In this document: one piece after another, positions 22,514-31,210 of the stretch | Layout: every line of letters begins with the position of its first letter | Numbering within the stretch: the stretch's first letter is position 1 | IMG/VR virus record: IMGVR_UViG_3300023179_000295 | Location: 1-34,487 of that record | DNA length: 34,487 bases | DNA from: a virus | Strand: one strand, 5' to 3' | Notes under the pieces: generated by a model | The model's database searches: none | Seen by the model: only the letters and a program-made list of their open reading frames with translations | What the model was told of the DNA's origin: nothing | Made by a program: the position numbers and the translations under genes

Positions 22514-23038
22514 TTATTGCTTAAAAAGTTGATCGAAAGTTAGCCAGTTCCCAAGGGTATAGCCAGCACTTATGGCCGCCGATTGAATGAGTATTCTACC
22601 AGGTATATCCCACCATTTCCGGCCCGATTTTGGGCGCACAATGGGAATGGTGCAGTATATAGTTGCCGCGCTGATTGCGCTGGATAATGCGATGTTGTTG
22701 AGCGCGAATGTCAGGTGCTTGGCGTCCGTTAATTGCACGGGCACACCTGGGCGCATGTACTTATTTTCCCAGCTGATGGATGGGTCAAAATATTGACGGT
22801 TAGCGCCTGGAAACCGCTTGAAAAATACATCCTTGCGGTATTGGAGCGCTTCGTGCAGGCCCCATGCGGTGCCTGCGATGAAAGAAAGCGAAAAGGCTGG
22901 AATGGCTTTTTTCAGTTCCGGCTTTATCCAGTTAAGTTTTGGCGGATGTTCATTTTCTACCAAGGCGCTAGTAGTGTACTGGGAAAATGCAGATAGGCTG
23001 CATAAGAGAAACGCAAATATGTATATTGCTTTCATCAT
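22514..23038 (-). CDS. signal-peptide-bearing membrane-associated protein
   Basis: A 174-residue protein. Residues 1-20 are a Sec signal (IYIFAFLLCSLSAFSQ, cut before or after Q). Then comes a polar stretch, AIPAFSLSFIAGTAWGLHEAL as a first hydrophobic segment, DPSISWENKYMRPG, and two more hydrophobic segments (about 108-130, 146-165). The FDPSISWENKY pattern resembles Bacteroidota membrane proteins found on mobile elements; this is recall, not a search. Its signal-peptide DNA is nearly identical to that of the next gene (23035-23649). Confidence 0.65.
   Translation of the reverse strand: MMKAIYIFAFLLCSLSAFSQYTTSALVENEHPPKLNWIKPELKKAIPAFSLSFIAGTAWGLHEALQYRKDVFFKRFPGANRQYFDPSISWENKYMRPGVPVQLTDAKHLTFALNNIALSSAISAATIYCTIPIVRPKSGRKWWDIPGRILIQSAAISAGYTLGNWLTFDQLFKQ
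22985..23036 (-). repeat. duplicated signal-peptide DNA, copy 1
   Basis: About 52 bp covering the start of the 22514-23038 gene matches 23599-23650 at all but about four positions. The flanking mature domains are unrelated, so the segment has been copied between genes as a secretion cassette. Confidence 0.85.
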
Positions 23039-23649
23039 AATGAAGTTGTGCGCGTAAGCGTGGTGTTTCCGGCAAAATCGCTGAAAACCTTGTTATCCAG
23101 GTTATATAAATACAACACGCTCGACCCTGATGGATAACCGGAAATCCTTACCGCACCTTCCCCCCATAACTGAAAAACCCGCGCCGCATCCGTACCAATC
23201 ACAATTTGCAATGTGCCATTCCCCGCTTTGGTAACGGTTGCTGTTTTTGTGACGCCCGAATCTTTGAATGATAGCGTTTCCCCGACCCATTTACTTTGTA
23301 ACTTTTCTTGTGTTCGCGCAAATACCCCGCGCCCGGTGGATGCTGCGCAGGTATTGTCATATCTGCGAATATTGGCGGTTGTGGTATTGCGGTTTACAAC
23401 TAGAGCGACGGCTGCTGCAAGTTGGCGGCCTTCAGTGTTGGCTGCGTTCAGGTATATGTTGGCTACTGCCAACGTGTCACCAATGAGCGTTTTTACCGTT
23501 GAGGTTTCACCGTTGCTGTAAGTGATTGCACGGGTTTCGAAATAAGTTCCAGACGTATTACTGATAAACGAGGTATCAGTCACAACTGTGCGCTGTGCAA
23601 ATGCAGATAGGCTGCATAAAAGAAATGCAAATATGTATATCGTTTTCAT
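23035..23649 (-). CDS. secreted protein, paralogue A
   Basis: A 204-residue protein with a clear signal peptide (MKTIYIFAFLLCSLSAFAQ, cut about residue 18-19). The mature part starts RTVVTDTSFISN and has ITYSNGETSTVKTLIGDT, matching DYSDGTYSESRALLGDT of the upstream 23646-24251 gene; the two are diverged tandem paralogues. The rest is beta-rich with an Ala-rich helix after the shared motif. No known family; secretion to periplasm or surface is the only firm inference. Confidence 0.65.
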   Translation of the reverse strand: MKTIYIFAFLLCSLSAFAQRTVVTDTSFISNTSGTYFETRAITYSNGETSTVKTLIGDTLAVANIYLNAANTEGRQLAAAVALVVNRNTTTANIRRYDNTCAASTGRGVFARTQEKLQSKWVGETLSFKDSGVTKTATVTKAGNGTLQIVIGTDAARVFQLWGEGAVRISGYPSGSSVLYLYNLDNKVFSDFAGNTTLTRTTSL

Positions 23650-23650
23650 C
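23599..23650 (-). repeat. duplicated signal-peptide DNA, copy 2
   Basis: Partner of 22985-23036; covers the signal peptide and start codon of the 23035-23649 gene. The high identity at silent positions as well points to a recent copy event rather than selection on the peptide alone. Confidence 0.85.
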
Positions 23651-24251
23651 GTTGTAAAATGATTGATTTATCAATGCTTGCCCAATACCCCTCCTTTACA
23701 CGGTATAGAATATTATTGCCCGTTACTGGATAATTGACCAAGCGCATCATATTTCCGAATACAATCATTGTTCGGGCTGTGCCGCCTTGTGGTAGTAGCC
23801 TTCGCCGCTTATTTGTAGATAGCACGGGAAAAGTTACGGCTGTGGTTGCGCCATTGTAAGTCAATGCCCAACTCCCAGAGGTAAATTCCTGCGTATAGGT
23901 ATCCATAAGAAAAGTAATCGGCGAGCGCCCCAATAGCGCTGTAATCAGCGTATCCTTTTTTACTGACTCGTTTGTGAATTGCCGGGCGTTCATGGCAATG
24001 ATTGCGGCGGCGGAAATTTCATTTGCCCGCTTTTCGATGGCGGATACCACACTATTGAACGTGGCAGTTGTATCGCCCAATAGGGCGCGGCTTTCGCTGT
24101 AAGTGCCGTCGCTGTAATCAATTCGGCTGACGGTATAGCCGATACTGCCAGAAACTACTTGGTATGTAGTATCCTTTACGATTGTGGGCGTTTGCGCTTG
24201 CGCTTGTAGTGCTGAAAAAATCAGCATGAAAGCAAAAAGTAGTTTTTTCAT
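23646..24251 (-). CDS. secreted protein, paralogue B
   Basis: A 201-residue protein started at ATG 24251 (MKKLLFAFML); the longer frame upstream runs Cys-rich into the fibre gene and is rejected. The signal peptide ends SALQAQAQ. The mature part opens TPTIVKDTTYQ and shares a YSxGxxSxxRxLxGDT motif with the following paralogue. The C-terminus is beta-rich. It starts 12 nt after the fibre stop, so it may act with the fibre (chaperone, attachment factor) or be an independent secreted trait. Unknown family. Confidence 0.65.
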   Translation of the reverse strand: MKKLLFAFMLIFSALQAQAQTPTIVKDTTYQVVSGSIGYTVSRIDYSDGTYSESRALLGDTTATFNSVVSAIEKRANEISAAAIIAMNARQFTNESVKKDTLITALLGRSPITFLMDTYTQEFTSGSWALTYNGATTAVTFPVLSTNKRRRLLPQGGTARTMIVFGNMMRLVNYPVTGNNILYRVKEGYWASIDKSIILQR

Positions 24252-24262
24252 GTTTGTTTGGT

Positions 24263-26989
24263 TTACCATGTAGTTAATGCACTGCGTTTCCAGCCCGCAG
24301 CAGTTTTGACATAGATATAGTTTGCATCCCATGCTATGTCGCCTGTGTTACCATTTGTATCACTGCTTGATGTGGGAGTGTATGTGGAGCGTAGGCGTAG
24401 TTGGGTGTAGCCGTTTGTGCCATTAACATCCAAAAGATCTGTAGGCGCGTTTGTTCTGATCCCAATAAAGCCATCATCACGTATCACAAATGCATTATTT
24501 GTACCGCTAGAATTGTGAAACTGCGCTGTCCATGTAGATGATGTTGCGCCAGAGCCTTGAGTATAAAAACGGCTTGGCAGTGCGCTTCCCGTTGCCATAC
24601 CTATGCCCACGTTCCCATTTGTTGAACCAAAGCGAACATCACCCACCAATGTCTCGATGGCTCGGTGATCTGTACCAGTGAGCGAAGTTGTGTTAGGATT
24701 GTAATAAATACCTGTATATTTCCCTGAATATGTCCCGGTATTGTTAATAAGTGGGCGTATGTTTAATGCTATGCCGTTAGTTGTACCAGATGATGCCGTT
24801 GAACCTACAAGCCCATTATTATTTGATCCTCCTACTTGTAGTATCCCTTCAGAAGCAACGCCGACCCCATCATTAAATCGCGCAACATTGCTACCGTTGA
24901 TATTAAAAGTTGTATTTGACCTAGTATTGACAGTTATATCTGCACCTGTCCCGAATTGAATACTTCCTGCGTATCCACCATCAACAGTTCGACTACCGAA
25001 TAAAGCGTCCTCCGTAAGGCGGACGCTACGATTCAATGTGGAATTTTCAACCTGCAAAAAATCCTTAACGAAAGTTCTGCCAACTGTTAAGTTTGATCCG
25101 GCGCTGTTGTCTGCCAAGCGAGCTGCAACGCTGACCTGCCTAACCGCCGTATATGTGCCACCTGCTGTGATCGCTCCGGCAGTGATGGAAGCCATAAATG
25201 GTCCACGAGCCAATTGAATATTTGTGCTTGAAAGATTCGTGCTTTGCACAAAGTAGTCCGTCAACGTATAAAAGTTGACGGGTAAAGGTTGGCCGCTTTG
25301 CGTCAAACGAACTATGTCTCCCGCCTTGAAAGTATTGGCAGTGGTTGCAATATCGGCTGAACCATTGGTGAAAGTCAATGTTACAGTTTGTGCTGACGAG
25401 AATTGCAACGCGGGGAAACTAGATGTAGTACCGCCTGCTTGGAATCGCTCAAAATCAGTACTTGCATTATTTTGTAACAACCAACGGCCATCGCTAGGAG
25501 AAGAAAATTTAAGTTGCCCAGATAAGCCAATTTTTGCCCCATCCCAAGTAAAATTTGAACTTCCCGCAATTGTGCCAGATGCCCAATAAGATATTTGCCC
25601 ATCAACACCTGAGCCAGAAAGCCCGCCATCAATAGCCGGTGCCCAAATATAACCATCCCATTTCAAAACCTGCCCGCTACTTGCTCCCATTCGAGCAAGA
25701 TGCCGCGCCCACACAGATTGATTATCAATATTTGATTGTTCAATCACATTAGTCCCCATCTTGGTACTATCCGAAACGGCACCTGATGCCAACTTTGCGC
25801 TCGTTACTGCGCTATTGGCAATTTTAGCGGCTGTCACGGCGTTTGCTGCAATATCTACCGCCCATATAGCGCCGTCTGCAATTCGTGTAGTTGTGATTGC
25901 TGCTGCGGCAACTTTGCTTGAATCCCCTACTGCGCCTGTTGCTAATTTCGCTGCCGTCACTACCCCCGCCGCAATCGTAGACGCCGCGCTACCCGGCCCT
26001 GTGGCTGTTACGTCACCCGTGAGGGCTGATATTCCATTCCCCGTCACCGTAAACGATGGATAAGTACCGGACACGGCAACGCTGCCAGCGCCCGTAATTG
26101 CCACCGTTTGATCGGGTGCGCTATTTGTAATAGTTTTTGTAATTGTTCCCGATATGCTTATGCCCGTGCCATTTGCAAGTGCCTGAATAGGCGCAATGCT
26201 TGACACTGCCAGCGTTTTAGCGGGCTGTAAATCGCTACTTAGGGATAGTTCCAAGTTTGCGCCATTTACGCGCAGCGTGTCAATGGCTTGAATTTCGTTC
26301 GTTACCGATTGGTCAGGCGCAATGGTTGTAACTGGAACGGTGCGCGTTGCCCCCGGATCAATTATGCGAAGGTTGCCGCCGCTTACGTCGAAACCTGTGT
26401 TTAATTCATTGCTTGTGCTGCCGTCTCCTTCATTACCCGTGACGGTTATAGTTGTGCCGGACGTACTTACACTATTTATTCCGCCACCCGCAATAGTTAC
26501 CGATCCGCCCGAATTGGAAAGCGTTGCCGTATTTGTGGCGACTGAAAGCGTTTGTAGTTCGTTTGTAGTGGATAGGTCGCCCGTATTACTAATAACATTG
26601 CTGCCGGAAATGGCAATGCCGGTGCCAGCCGAATAAGTAACCCCACCAGCCTTCAGCCAAGCCGATCCACTCCAAACATATATTTCTGGCGGATTTGCAT
26701 TATTCACAGCAACATATGAATCTGTTTGGCTAGGCGTATAAGCCGGTGCCGTAGAACCGGATGTTTGATCTACGCCGCGACCTTGCAAATCCCAAATGCG
26801 GGCTTTTCGATTCCAAAAATATACCCGTTTCGACACGGTATCAATAGCAATCTCACTGGCTGTATTTACAGCAGGCGTCCAATTGGGTGCACCAGCGCTA
26901 TACGATACGCCGGGTGTTTTTACCTGGTTACTTTGCGCCAGGCAAAAAGTGGTGAGTGCCATAAAAACAATTATAAGTATATTTTTCAT
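24263..26989 (-). CDS. large fibre-like protein with Sec signal peptide
   Basis: A 908-residue Thr/Ser/Asn/Gly-rich fibre. Residues 1-18 (MKNILIIVFMALTTFCLA) are a typical cleavable signal peptide, odd for a virion protein. After it come a PNWTPAVNTASEIAIDT/YFWNRKARIWD segment, GTGIAISG repeats, a string of AAKIANSAVTSAKLASGAV-like pseudo-repeats (about 330-420) common in phage fibres, then GNVGIGMATGSALPSR, LLDVNGTNGYTQLRLRS and DANYIYVKTAAGWKRSAL at the C-terminus, as in Bacteroidota tail fibres. Either a fibre assembled after export, a surface adhesin, or a false signal. The start is well placed 4 nt inside the preceding gene. Confidence 0.75.
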   Translation of the reverse strand: MKNILIIVFMALTTFCLAQSNQVKTPGVSYSAGAPNWTPAVNTASEIAIDTVSKRVYFWNRKARIWDLQGRGVDQTSGSTAPAYTPSQTDSYVAVNNANPPEIYVWSGSAWLKAGGVTYSAGTGIAISGSNVISNTGDLSTTNELQTLSVATNTATLSNSGGSVTIAGGGINSVSTSGTTITVTGNEGDGSTSNELNTGFDVSGGNLRIIDPGATRTVPVTTIAPDQSVTNEIQAIDTLRVNGANLELSLSSDLQPAKTLAVSSIAPIQALANGTGISISGTITKTITNSAPDQTVAITGAGSVAVSGTYPSFTVTGNGISALTGDVTATGPGSAASTIAAGVVTAAKLATGAVGDSSKVAAAAITTTRIADGAIWAVDIAANAVTAAKIANSAVTSAKLASGAVSDSTKMGTNVIEQSNIDNQSVWARHLARMGASSGQVLKWDGYIWAPAIDGGLSGSGVDGQISYWASGTIAGSSNFTWDGAKIGLSGQLKFSSPSDGRWLLQNNASTDFERFQAGGTTSSFPALQFSSAQTVTLTFTNGSADIATTANTFKAGDIVRLTQSGQPLPVNFYTLTDYFVQSTNLSSTNIQLARGPFMASITAGAITAGGTYTAVRQVSVAARLADNSAGSNLTVGRTFVKDFLQVENSTLNRSVRLTEDALFGSRTVDGGYAGSIQFGTGADITVNTRSNTTFNINGSNVARFNDGVGVASEGILQVGGSNNNGLVGSTASSGTTNGIALNIRPLINNTGTYSGKYTGIYYNPNTTSLTGTDHRAIETLVGDVRFGSTNGNVGIGMATGSALPSRFYTQGSGATSSTWTAQFHNSSGTNNAFVIRDDGFIGIRTNAPTDLLDVNGTNGYTQLRLRSTYTPTSSSDTNGNTGDIAWDANYIYVKTAAGWKRSALTTW

Positions 26990-27183
26990 CCATCTATAAT
27001 TTTCACCATACCCTTGGGAAGGGTATAGTTATTGTTTTCTGCCAATTTGTAGGCCTGTGTTGCAATCAAGCCATTTGCCTTTGCATCGTCATCATCGAGG
27101 TAGTAATCATTGATGATAATGCCCGCAATACTCACCGTTACTGCAATTGTTGTAGACTGCACTACTACCGTTACGTCTGCCAT
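26986..27183 (-). CDS. small protein, unknown function
   Basis: A 65-residue beta-rich acidic protein (VTVVVQSTTIAVTVSIAGIII, DDDDAKANGLIATQAYKLAENN). Stop overlaps the fibre start; start overlaps the previous stop. Such small proteins next to fibres often act as fibre accessories. No family recognised. Confidence 0.5.
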   Translation of the reverse strand: MADVTVVVQSTTIAVTVSIAGIIINDYYLDDDDAKANGLIATQAYKLAENNNYTLPKGMVKIIDG

Positions 27184-27563
27184 TACGATGTAATTTGAGG
27201 GGTAACAGTGATAGTCCCGCGCACCAGTGTATTGATAATAGTACCGCTACTTTGCTCCAATTGCAGATCATACGCCAGCGCCTTTTCGGTAGGCAGTGCT
27301 GCCGATTGCGTAGCGGTAATTGTCACGCTCATAATTCCACCAGCCGCATTGGTGTAAGTAATGCCGGAGCCTACGGTAAGCGAAATCACTTCGGTGCCAC
27401 TCAGGCGCTTTATTTTCATAGTGCTATTGCTGCCTGTAAGCGGGTATGCCGATCCATTGCTATTTTTCACGGTGACAGTGAAAGTAAGCGTATCGCCCTG
27501 GTACAAGGCAAAATTGACCACATTGGGTACCAGGCTTATTTGTTGCGGATCGGTTACGGACAT
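27183..27563 (-). CDS. Ig-like / BppU-like virion accessory protein
   Basis: A 126-residue all-beta protein: FALYQGDTLTFTVTVKNSNGSAYPLTG, then MKIKRLSGTEVISLTV and YDLQLEQSSGTIINTLVRGTITV. This is the pattern of the BppU N-terminal or Ig-like domains that attach receptor-binding parts in phages. It sits just before the fibre group and after the capsid genes, so either a capsid decoration or a fibre attachment role is possible. Confidence 0.6.
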   Translation of the reverse strand: MSVTDPQQISLVPNVVNFALYQGDTLTFTVTVKNSNGSAYPLTGSNSTMKIKRLSGTEVISLTVGSGITYTNAAGGIMSVTITATQSAALPTEKALAYDLQLEQSSGTIINTLVRGTITVTPQITS

Positions 27564-27785
27564 TTATCGTTTTTGCTTACCTAGGTGTTTGGCCTCAGCC
27601 GTTTGCTTTACCTGGTTGTCGCCTGGATCAGTACCAGCGTGGCCATGCGTATCCAATGGCACTGCTACACCTTGCGCAATTAATTCCAGGCCAACTGGCG
27701 TTTCAATCATAGTCTCATCGCCTTCGAAGTAGGCAAGAAAGTAAGGATCGCACGAAGGGCTTTTTATGAACTTGATTCTGATCAT
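27564..27785 (-). CDS. small virion-region protein, unknown function
   Basis: A 73-residue protein. The first half (IKFIKSPSCDPYFLAYFEGDETMIETPVGLELIAQGVAVPL) resembles the small barrel-like proteins often found between capsid and connector genes, and also the 18802-19041 product. The second half is polar and basic. It lies just past the capsid terminator. Confidence 0.55.
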   Translation of the reverse strand: MIRIKFIKSPSCDPYFLAYFEGDETMIETPVGLELIAQGVAVPLDTHGHAGTDPGDNQVKQTAEAKHLGKQKR

Positions 27786-27794
27786 TTTCTATCC

Positions 27795-27828
27795 AAAAAA
27801 ATGCGGGCTGCCACGATGGGCAGCCCGC
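27795..27828 (-). terminator. strong terminator after major capsid gene
   Basis: On the minus strand a perfect 10-bp stem (GCGGGCTGCC with GGCAGCCCGC, 6-nt loop) is followed by a T run at 27801-27795. It ends the capsid transcript and should reduce expression of the fibre/secreted block behind it. Confidence 0.8.
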
Positions 27829-27872
27829 CCAATAAACCTTAACAATTCAAAAAACAAACAATGAAAAACCGA

Positions 27873-29228
27873 CTAGGACAACTTGGCGTCTTTGATCGCC
27901 GCAAAACTGGCAGGTTGACGTACAGCCACGTCCCACCATGAGTTGATAATCAATTTGATCTGTGCTTTTCCCGCCAAAGTGATATTATCCAGGGTAAGAT
28001 CGAGGCCCGCCCATTGGCCAATGAGCAAGTCTTCAAAATTACCAAACAAGATCGCGTGGCAAATAGCGGAGGCTGTACCTTTGGTCAAGGTGCTTGGCAC
28101 CAAAGAGCTGGTGAAGGCATTAAGGCCGTTCAACTCGCCCTGGCGACCAGTTGGCCCCATGGTATCGGTCCAAATGAACTGTGCCGTACTGGTGCTGGTT
28201 TTTTCGGTTTGCTTTAACTTACCGCGAATACCGCTGGTAGTGAGGTAAGCGAGGCGGCCCATATCGGCATTGGCAACAGCAACAGCCGTTTCCAAATCCA
28301 CAATATTTGCAAAAGTAGGGACGCCACCATTCGCACCAATCGCCACCGAACCAATACCCGAAGTATTCAAAATACCTGTCGGCTGGTTGGATGAGCCAGA
28401 GCCATTGATTGCCGCAGTATCGACCGCTTTGGCGATGGAAAAATTCATGCGCGAGCGCACGAGGTTTTCAATGGAAACGGATGATTGCGCAATCAACTGC
28501 TTGCCGATAATCACAAATGAACCCAAGCGCTTAGGGCTAAGCGTTACGGTGTCAAAAGTTACATCCGATGCATCATTATCGGTATTTTCACCCTCCCACA
28601 CGGAAGACACATCTCCGTTGTTACGAGGAAACTGAATGTTGCCTTGCAGGCCAGTGAGATAAGTAGCGCCCAATTTGCGCGTAACCAACTGTGGCTCCAA
28701 AATATTGATCAGTTGACCAATTTCAGTAGCAACGGTGAATCCGCCAGCAGAATTGGTACCAACGGCCAAATCGGCACGTTGTTCGGGCTGCATAATATTT
28801 GGGATGCGAATAGTGCCATTCAGGGAAATACCTGCTGCGCGCGCTTCGCGGTCAGCCTCCTGAAACATTTCAGCCTCCAGGCCTTCCAGTTGCTTGCCCT
28901 GGCTGGCCATACGCATGGCGCGCACCATGCTGTACTGCTGCCGGATCTTATTGAGGTCCCGAAGTTCACCACCGGCAGGGCCAGGCTGGACAACTGAGCG
29001 CTGGGTGCGAGCGTGCTCACCAGCAGCAGCCGTTTGAGCGGCTTCCATGCTTTCAGCGTCGCGCAATTCCACTTGGATTTGGTCGTAAGCCGCTTTTGCG
29101 GTTTCGACTTCAATATTTTTTGCTTTGCGCTGTTCGACATCAGTTGTGCCATCGCGCAATTCCATGGCTTTTTGCCAGGCATTCAGAAGTTCACCAGCCT
29201 TTTGGCGCAGTTGAAGTGCTTTTGACAT
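27873..29228 (-). CDS. major capsid protein, HK97 fold
   Basis: A 451-residue capsid protein. Residues about 1-110 are the charged coiled delta/scaffold domain (LRQKAGELLNAWQKAMELRDG...), normally removed by the prohead protease. The rest has HK97-family marks: GGFTVATEIGQLI, LGATYLTGLQGNIQFPR, SPKRLGSFVIIGKQLIAQSS, NGSGSSNQPTGILN and a C-terminal WDVAVRQPASFAAI. It lies directly after the prohead protease. Confidence 0.95.
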   Translation of the reverse strand: MSKALQLRQKAGELLNAWQKAMELRDGTTDVEQRKAKNIEVETAKAAYDQIQVELRDAESMEAAQTAAAGEHARTQRSVVQPGPAGGELRDLNKIRQQYSMVRAMRMASQGKQLEGLEAEMFQEADREARAAGISLNGTIRIPNIMQPEQRADLAVGTNSAGGFTVATEIGQLINILEPQLVTRKLGATYLTGLQGNIQFPRNNGDVSSVWEGENTDNDASDVTFDTVTLSPKRLGSFVIIGKQLIAQSSVSIENLVRSRMNFSIAKAVDTAAINGSGSSNQPTGILNTSGIGSVAIGANGGVPTFANIVDLETAVAVANADMGRLAYLTTSGIRGKLKQTEKTSTSTAQFIWTDTMGPTGRQGELNGLNAFTSSLVPSTLTKGTASAICHAILFGNFEDLLIGQWAGLDLTLDNITLAGKAQIKLIINSWWDVAVRQPASFAAIKDAKLS

Positions 29229-29240
29229 TTAGTGTTATTT

Positions 29241-29957
29241 TTAGTTTGAATAAAGGGCTTGTGCTGCGTCAGCAAACTGCGCCCAGGTGATTTCATTTGG
29301 TTGGTCGGCTTTGGGTTCGGCCTGTATTTGCGTGATCATACTGCGCATGGATACCTCCGTATCTTCGTAAGCCGGATAAGTCACCGGACTCACGTCATAT
29401 AATTGGCCCATTTTCTTTATGGTGATGGTCACTACCTCTTTCCCATCGGCTTTTTCTTCGCGCAAAATGGTGCGCTCGGAAATATCAAAGGCAAAAGAGG
29501 CCTGTGAGATATCGCCACGCTGGATCGATACCAGCAAATCATTACCCATGCTAGTTTCCGGAGCCTCAAATTCAAAATACAGCCCCTTCTCATCCTCCTG
29601 CACTATGAGCGTATTACTCGAAGTACGCGCAAGGATATAGTTAGGGTTATGATTGAATAAAGCTCGGATATCGCTGGTTTTCAAGGCTTCCGTTGCGGCT
29701 CCGCGCTCAATTACTTCAATGTATTGACAATCATCCCACTCGAATAAAACCGTGGGTGTATCATAAAGCATGGCATAGCCAAATACCATACGGCTATTAC
29801 TTTCAGCAGCGCCGGGCAAATTAGCATCCTCACCCGCATCGCGGCGCTGGATGTTGCATACGCGCATTTGGCGCATCTCCTGATACTTCTTGTCAATATC
29901 ACTGTCCTTGTGGCGCATTCGCTGTATTGTTGTCGGTGCTGGCATTGCCTGCTGCAT
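29241..29957 (-). CDS. HK97-type prohead protease
   Basis: A serine protease that matures the capsid. Catalytic residues seen: H103 in LFNHN and S154 in SQASFAF, with the typical GYAMLYD strand and MGQLYDVSPVTYPAYEDTEVSMRS end. The frame opens at 29957, overlapping portal by 59 nt. Later starts at 29918 (MRHKDSD) or 29876 (MRQMRVC) are more usual for the family, giving 225 or 211 residues. The portal stop is at 29899, so 29876 would remove the overlap. Confidence 0.92.
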   Translation of the reverse strand: MQQAMPAPTTIQRMRHKDSDIDKKYQEMRQMRVCNIQRRDAGEDANLPGAAESNSRMVFGYAMLYDTPTVLFEWDDCQYIEVIERGAATEALKTSDIRALFNHNPNYILARTSSNTLIVQEDEKGLYFEFEAPETSMGNDLLVSIQRGDISQASFAFDISERTILREEKADGKEVVTITIKKMGQLYDVSPVTYPAYEDTEVSMRSMITQIQAEPKADQPNEITWAQFADAAQALYSN

Positions 29958-31170
29958 CCGGGTTATTACTATCTACCATATTGAGCGGCGTGAGATAGGT
30001 GTCACCGCCATCGATGAAGGGCATACCTTCTTTGCGCCGGATTTCATTCACACTCATCCAGCCCCATTGGCGCGCACGCATGTAGTAAGCAGTACGAGTA
30101 GCCGTATCGCCGCGCAGTATTCCATCCAAATCAAAATTGAAAAAGTATTCTCCGCGCATGGAGTAAGGCAGCACAGTACGATTGAGTTCCTGCTCGTAAC
30201 ATTCAGCCCAGGGAGCAATGGTGTACTGCATAAACTCCAGGCTTTGCTGCTCAATGTTGGAGAAAGTTGCTTTCTCCAAGTCGCCGGTCATGTGCGCAGG
30301 CACACGGTAAGCTCCACAAATGTCGGTGCGCGTAAGTTTTGCGGTGTTGATGAACTCTGCATCGGCAGGTTTCAGCGTAATGGCTTGAAACTCCATGCCG
30401 TTTTGCAAAATAGGAAAATCACCGCTCAACATTGGCTTTTTGAAGCTTTCGCGGTTATCGGCTACCTGATCCGTTGTAAGTTTACCAGGGTGTTTCAGGA
30501 TACCGCGCAAAATGCCCTGGTTTTTCATGATACCAGCAGCGTAATCGCGCCCGCTCAGGCCCATACCAATCGTGTCGCGCAAAACGGCGATGGGTGAACG
30601 GCCTAAAATACCATCGGTGCTCAGTGAGCGGATATGCAACACATCATCGGGCCGAACTATTTCATTTTTTGAATAGCCGCCATTAGGATTGGCCGTTATT
30701 TCGTAGAAAAGTTCATCTTCGAAAAAAAACGGACGCACATAATTGGGGTGTAAAAGCCTCAATTCTCGCACTCTACCCGTAAGCGGATCGCGCAATTGCC
30801 TAGCATACGCATTGCCACGCAGGCCCAAATGGAACTGCATGGTACTGCGTAATGTGTAAGGAGTATATAGGGTGGAGGGATTGGTGGCAATGATCTGGTG
30901 TTCGATTTTTTTCGGAGCCAGACGGGTATCACCATTGGGCAGGTTTTGGTATAAGCCTATTTTCAAACTCCCAATCGTTTGGGAAAGAATTAAGTTACAT
31001 GTGTATACGCTTGCTAAGGTTATGGCGCTTTCATCAGAAACCAATGCGCCGGACTTGGATGAACCCGCCAATAAATCAAGCAGCCAGTTGGCCGGATTGC
31101 CAACGCTGGAAGTTACACCGCCGCGTTTTTGCGACTTTTGAAACCATGATAACGGGTTGAAAACACTCAT
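29899..31170 (-). CDS. portal protein, HK97 family
   Basis: A 423-residue portal, the ring through which DNA is packaged. Family segments: ASVYTCNLILSQTIGSLKI, LRSTMQFHLGLRGNAYARQL, VLHIRSLSTDGILGRSPI, AYRVPAHMTGDLEKATFSNIEQQSLEF and TRTAYYMRARQWGWMSVNEIRRKEGM. It has a polar Asn-rich C-terminus. The start codon lies in one arm of a perfect inverted repeat (31169-31198). Confidence 0.95.
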   Translation of the reverse strand: MSVFNPLSWFQKSQKRGGVTSSVGNPANWLLDLLAGSSKSGALVSDESAITLASVYTCNLILSQTIGSLKIGLYQNLPNGDTRLAPKKIEHQIIATNPSTLYTPYTLRSTMQFHLGLRGNAYARQLRDPLTGRVRELRLLHPNYVRPFFFEDELFYEITANPNGGYSKNEIVRPDDVLHIRSLSTDGILGRSPIAVLRDTIGMGLSGRDYAAGIMKNQGILRGILKHPGKLTTDQVADNRESFKKPMLSGDFPILQNGMEFQAITLKPADAEFINTAKLTRTDICGAYRVPAHMTGDLEKATFSNIEQQSLEFMQYTIAPWAECYEQELNRTVLPYSMRGEYFFNFDLDGILRGDTATRTAYYMRARQWGWMSVNEIRRKEGMPFIDGGDTYLTPLNMVDSNNPDAAGNASTDNNTANAPQGQ

Positions 31171-31198
31171 GGTGCAAAGATTTGGTCATTTGCACCAT
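31169..31198 (-). promoter_or_regulatory. inverted repeat enclosing the portal start codon
   Basis: On the minus strand ATGGTGCAAA (31198-31189) and TTTGCACCAT (31178-31169) pair over 10 bp with a 10-nt loop. The portal ATG is at the 3' edge of the stem, so the mRNA hairpin could hide it; it could alternatively be an operator. Confidence 0.55.
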
Positions 31199-31210
31199 AA
31201 GCCCGCCGAT

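Noticed and set aside
24252-24332. Longer N-terminus for the secreted protein at 23646-24251
   Set aside because: It would be Cys-rich, overlap the fibre gene and bury a perfect signal peptide inside the protein.
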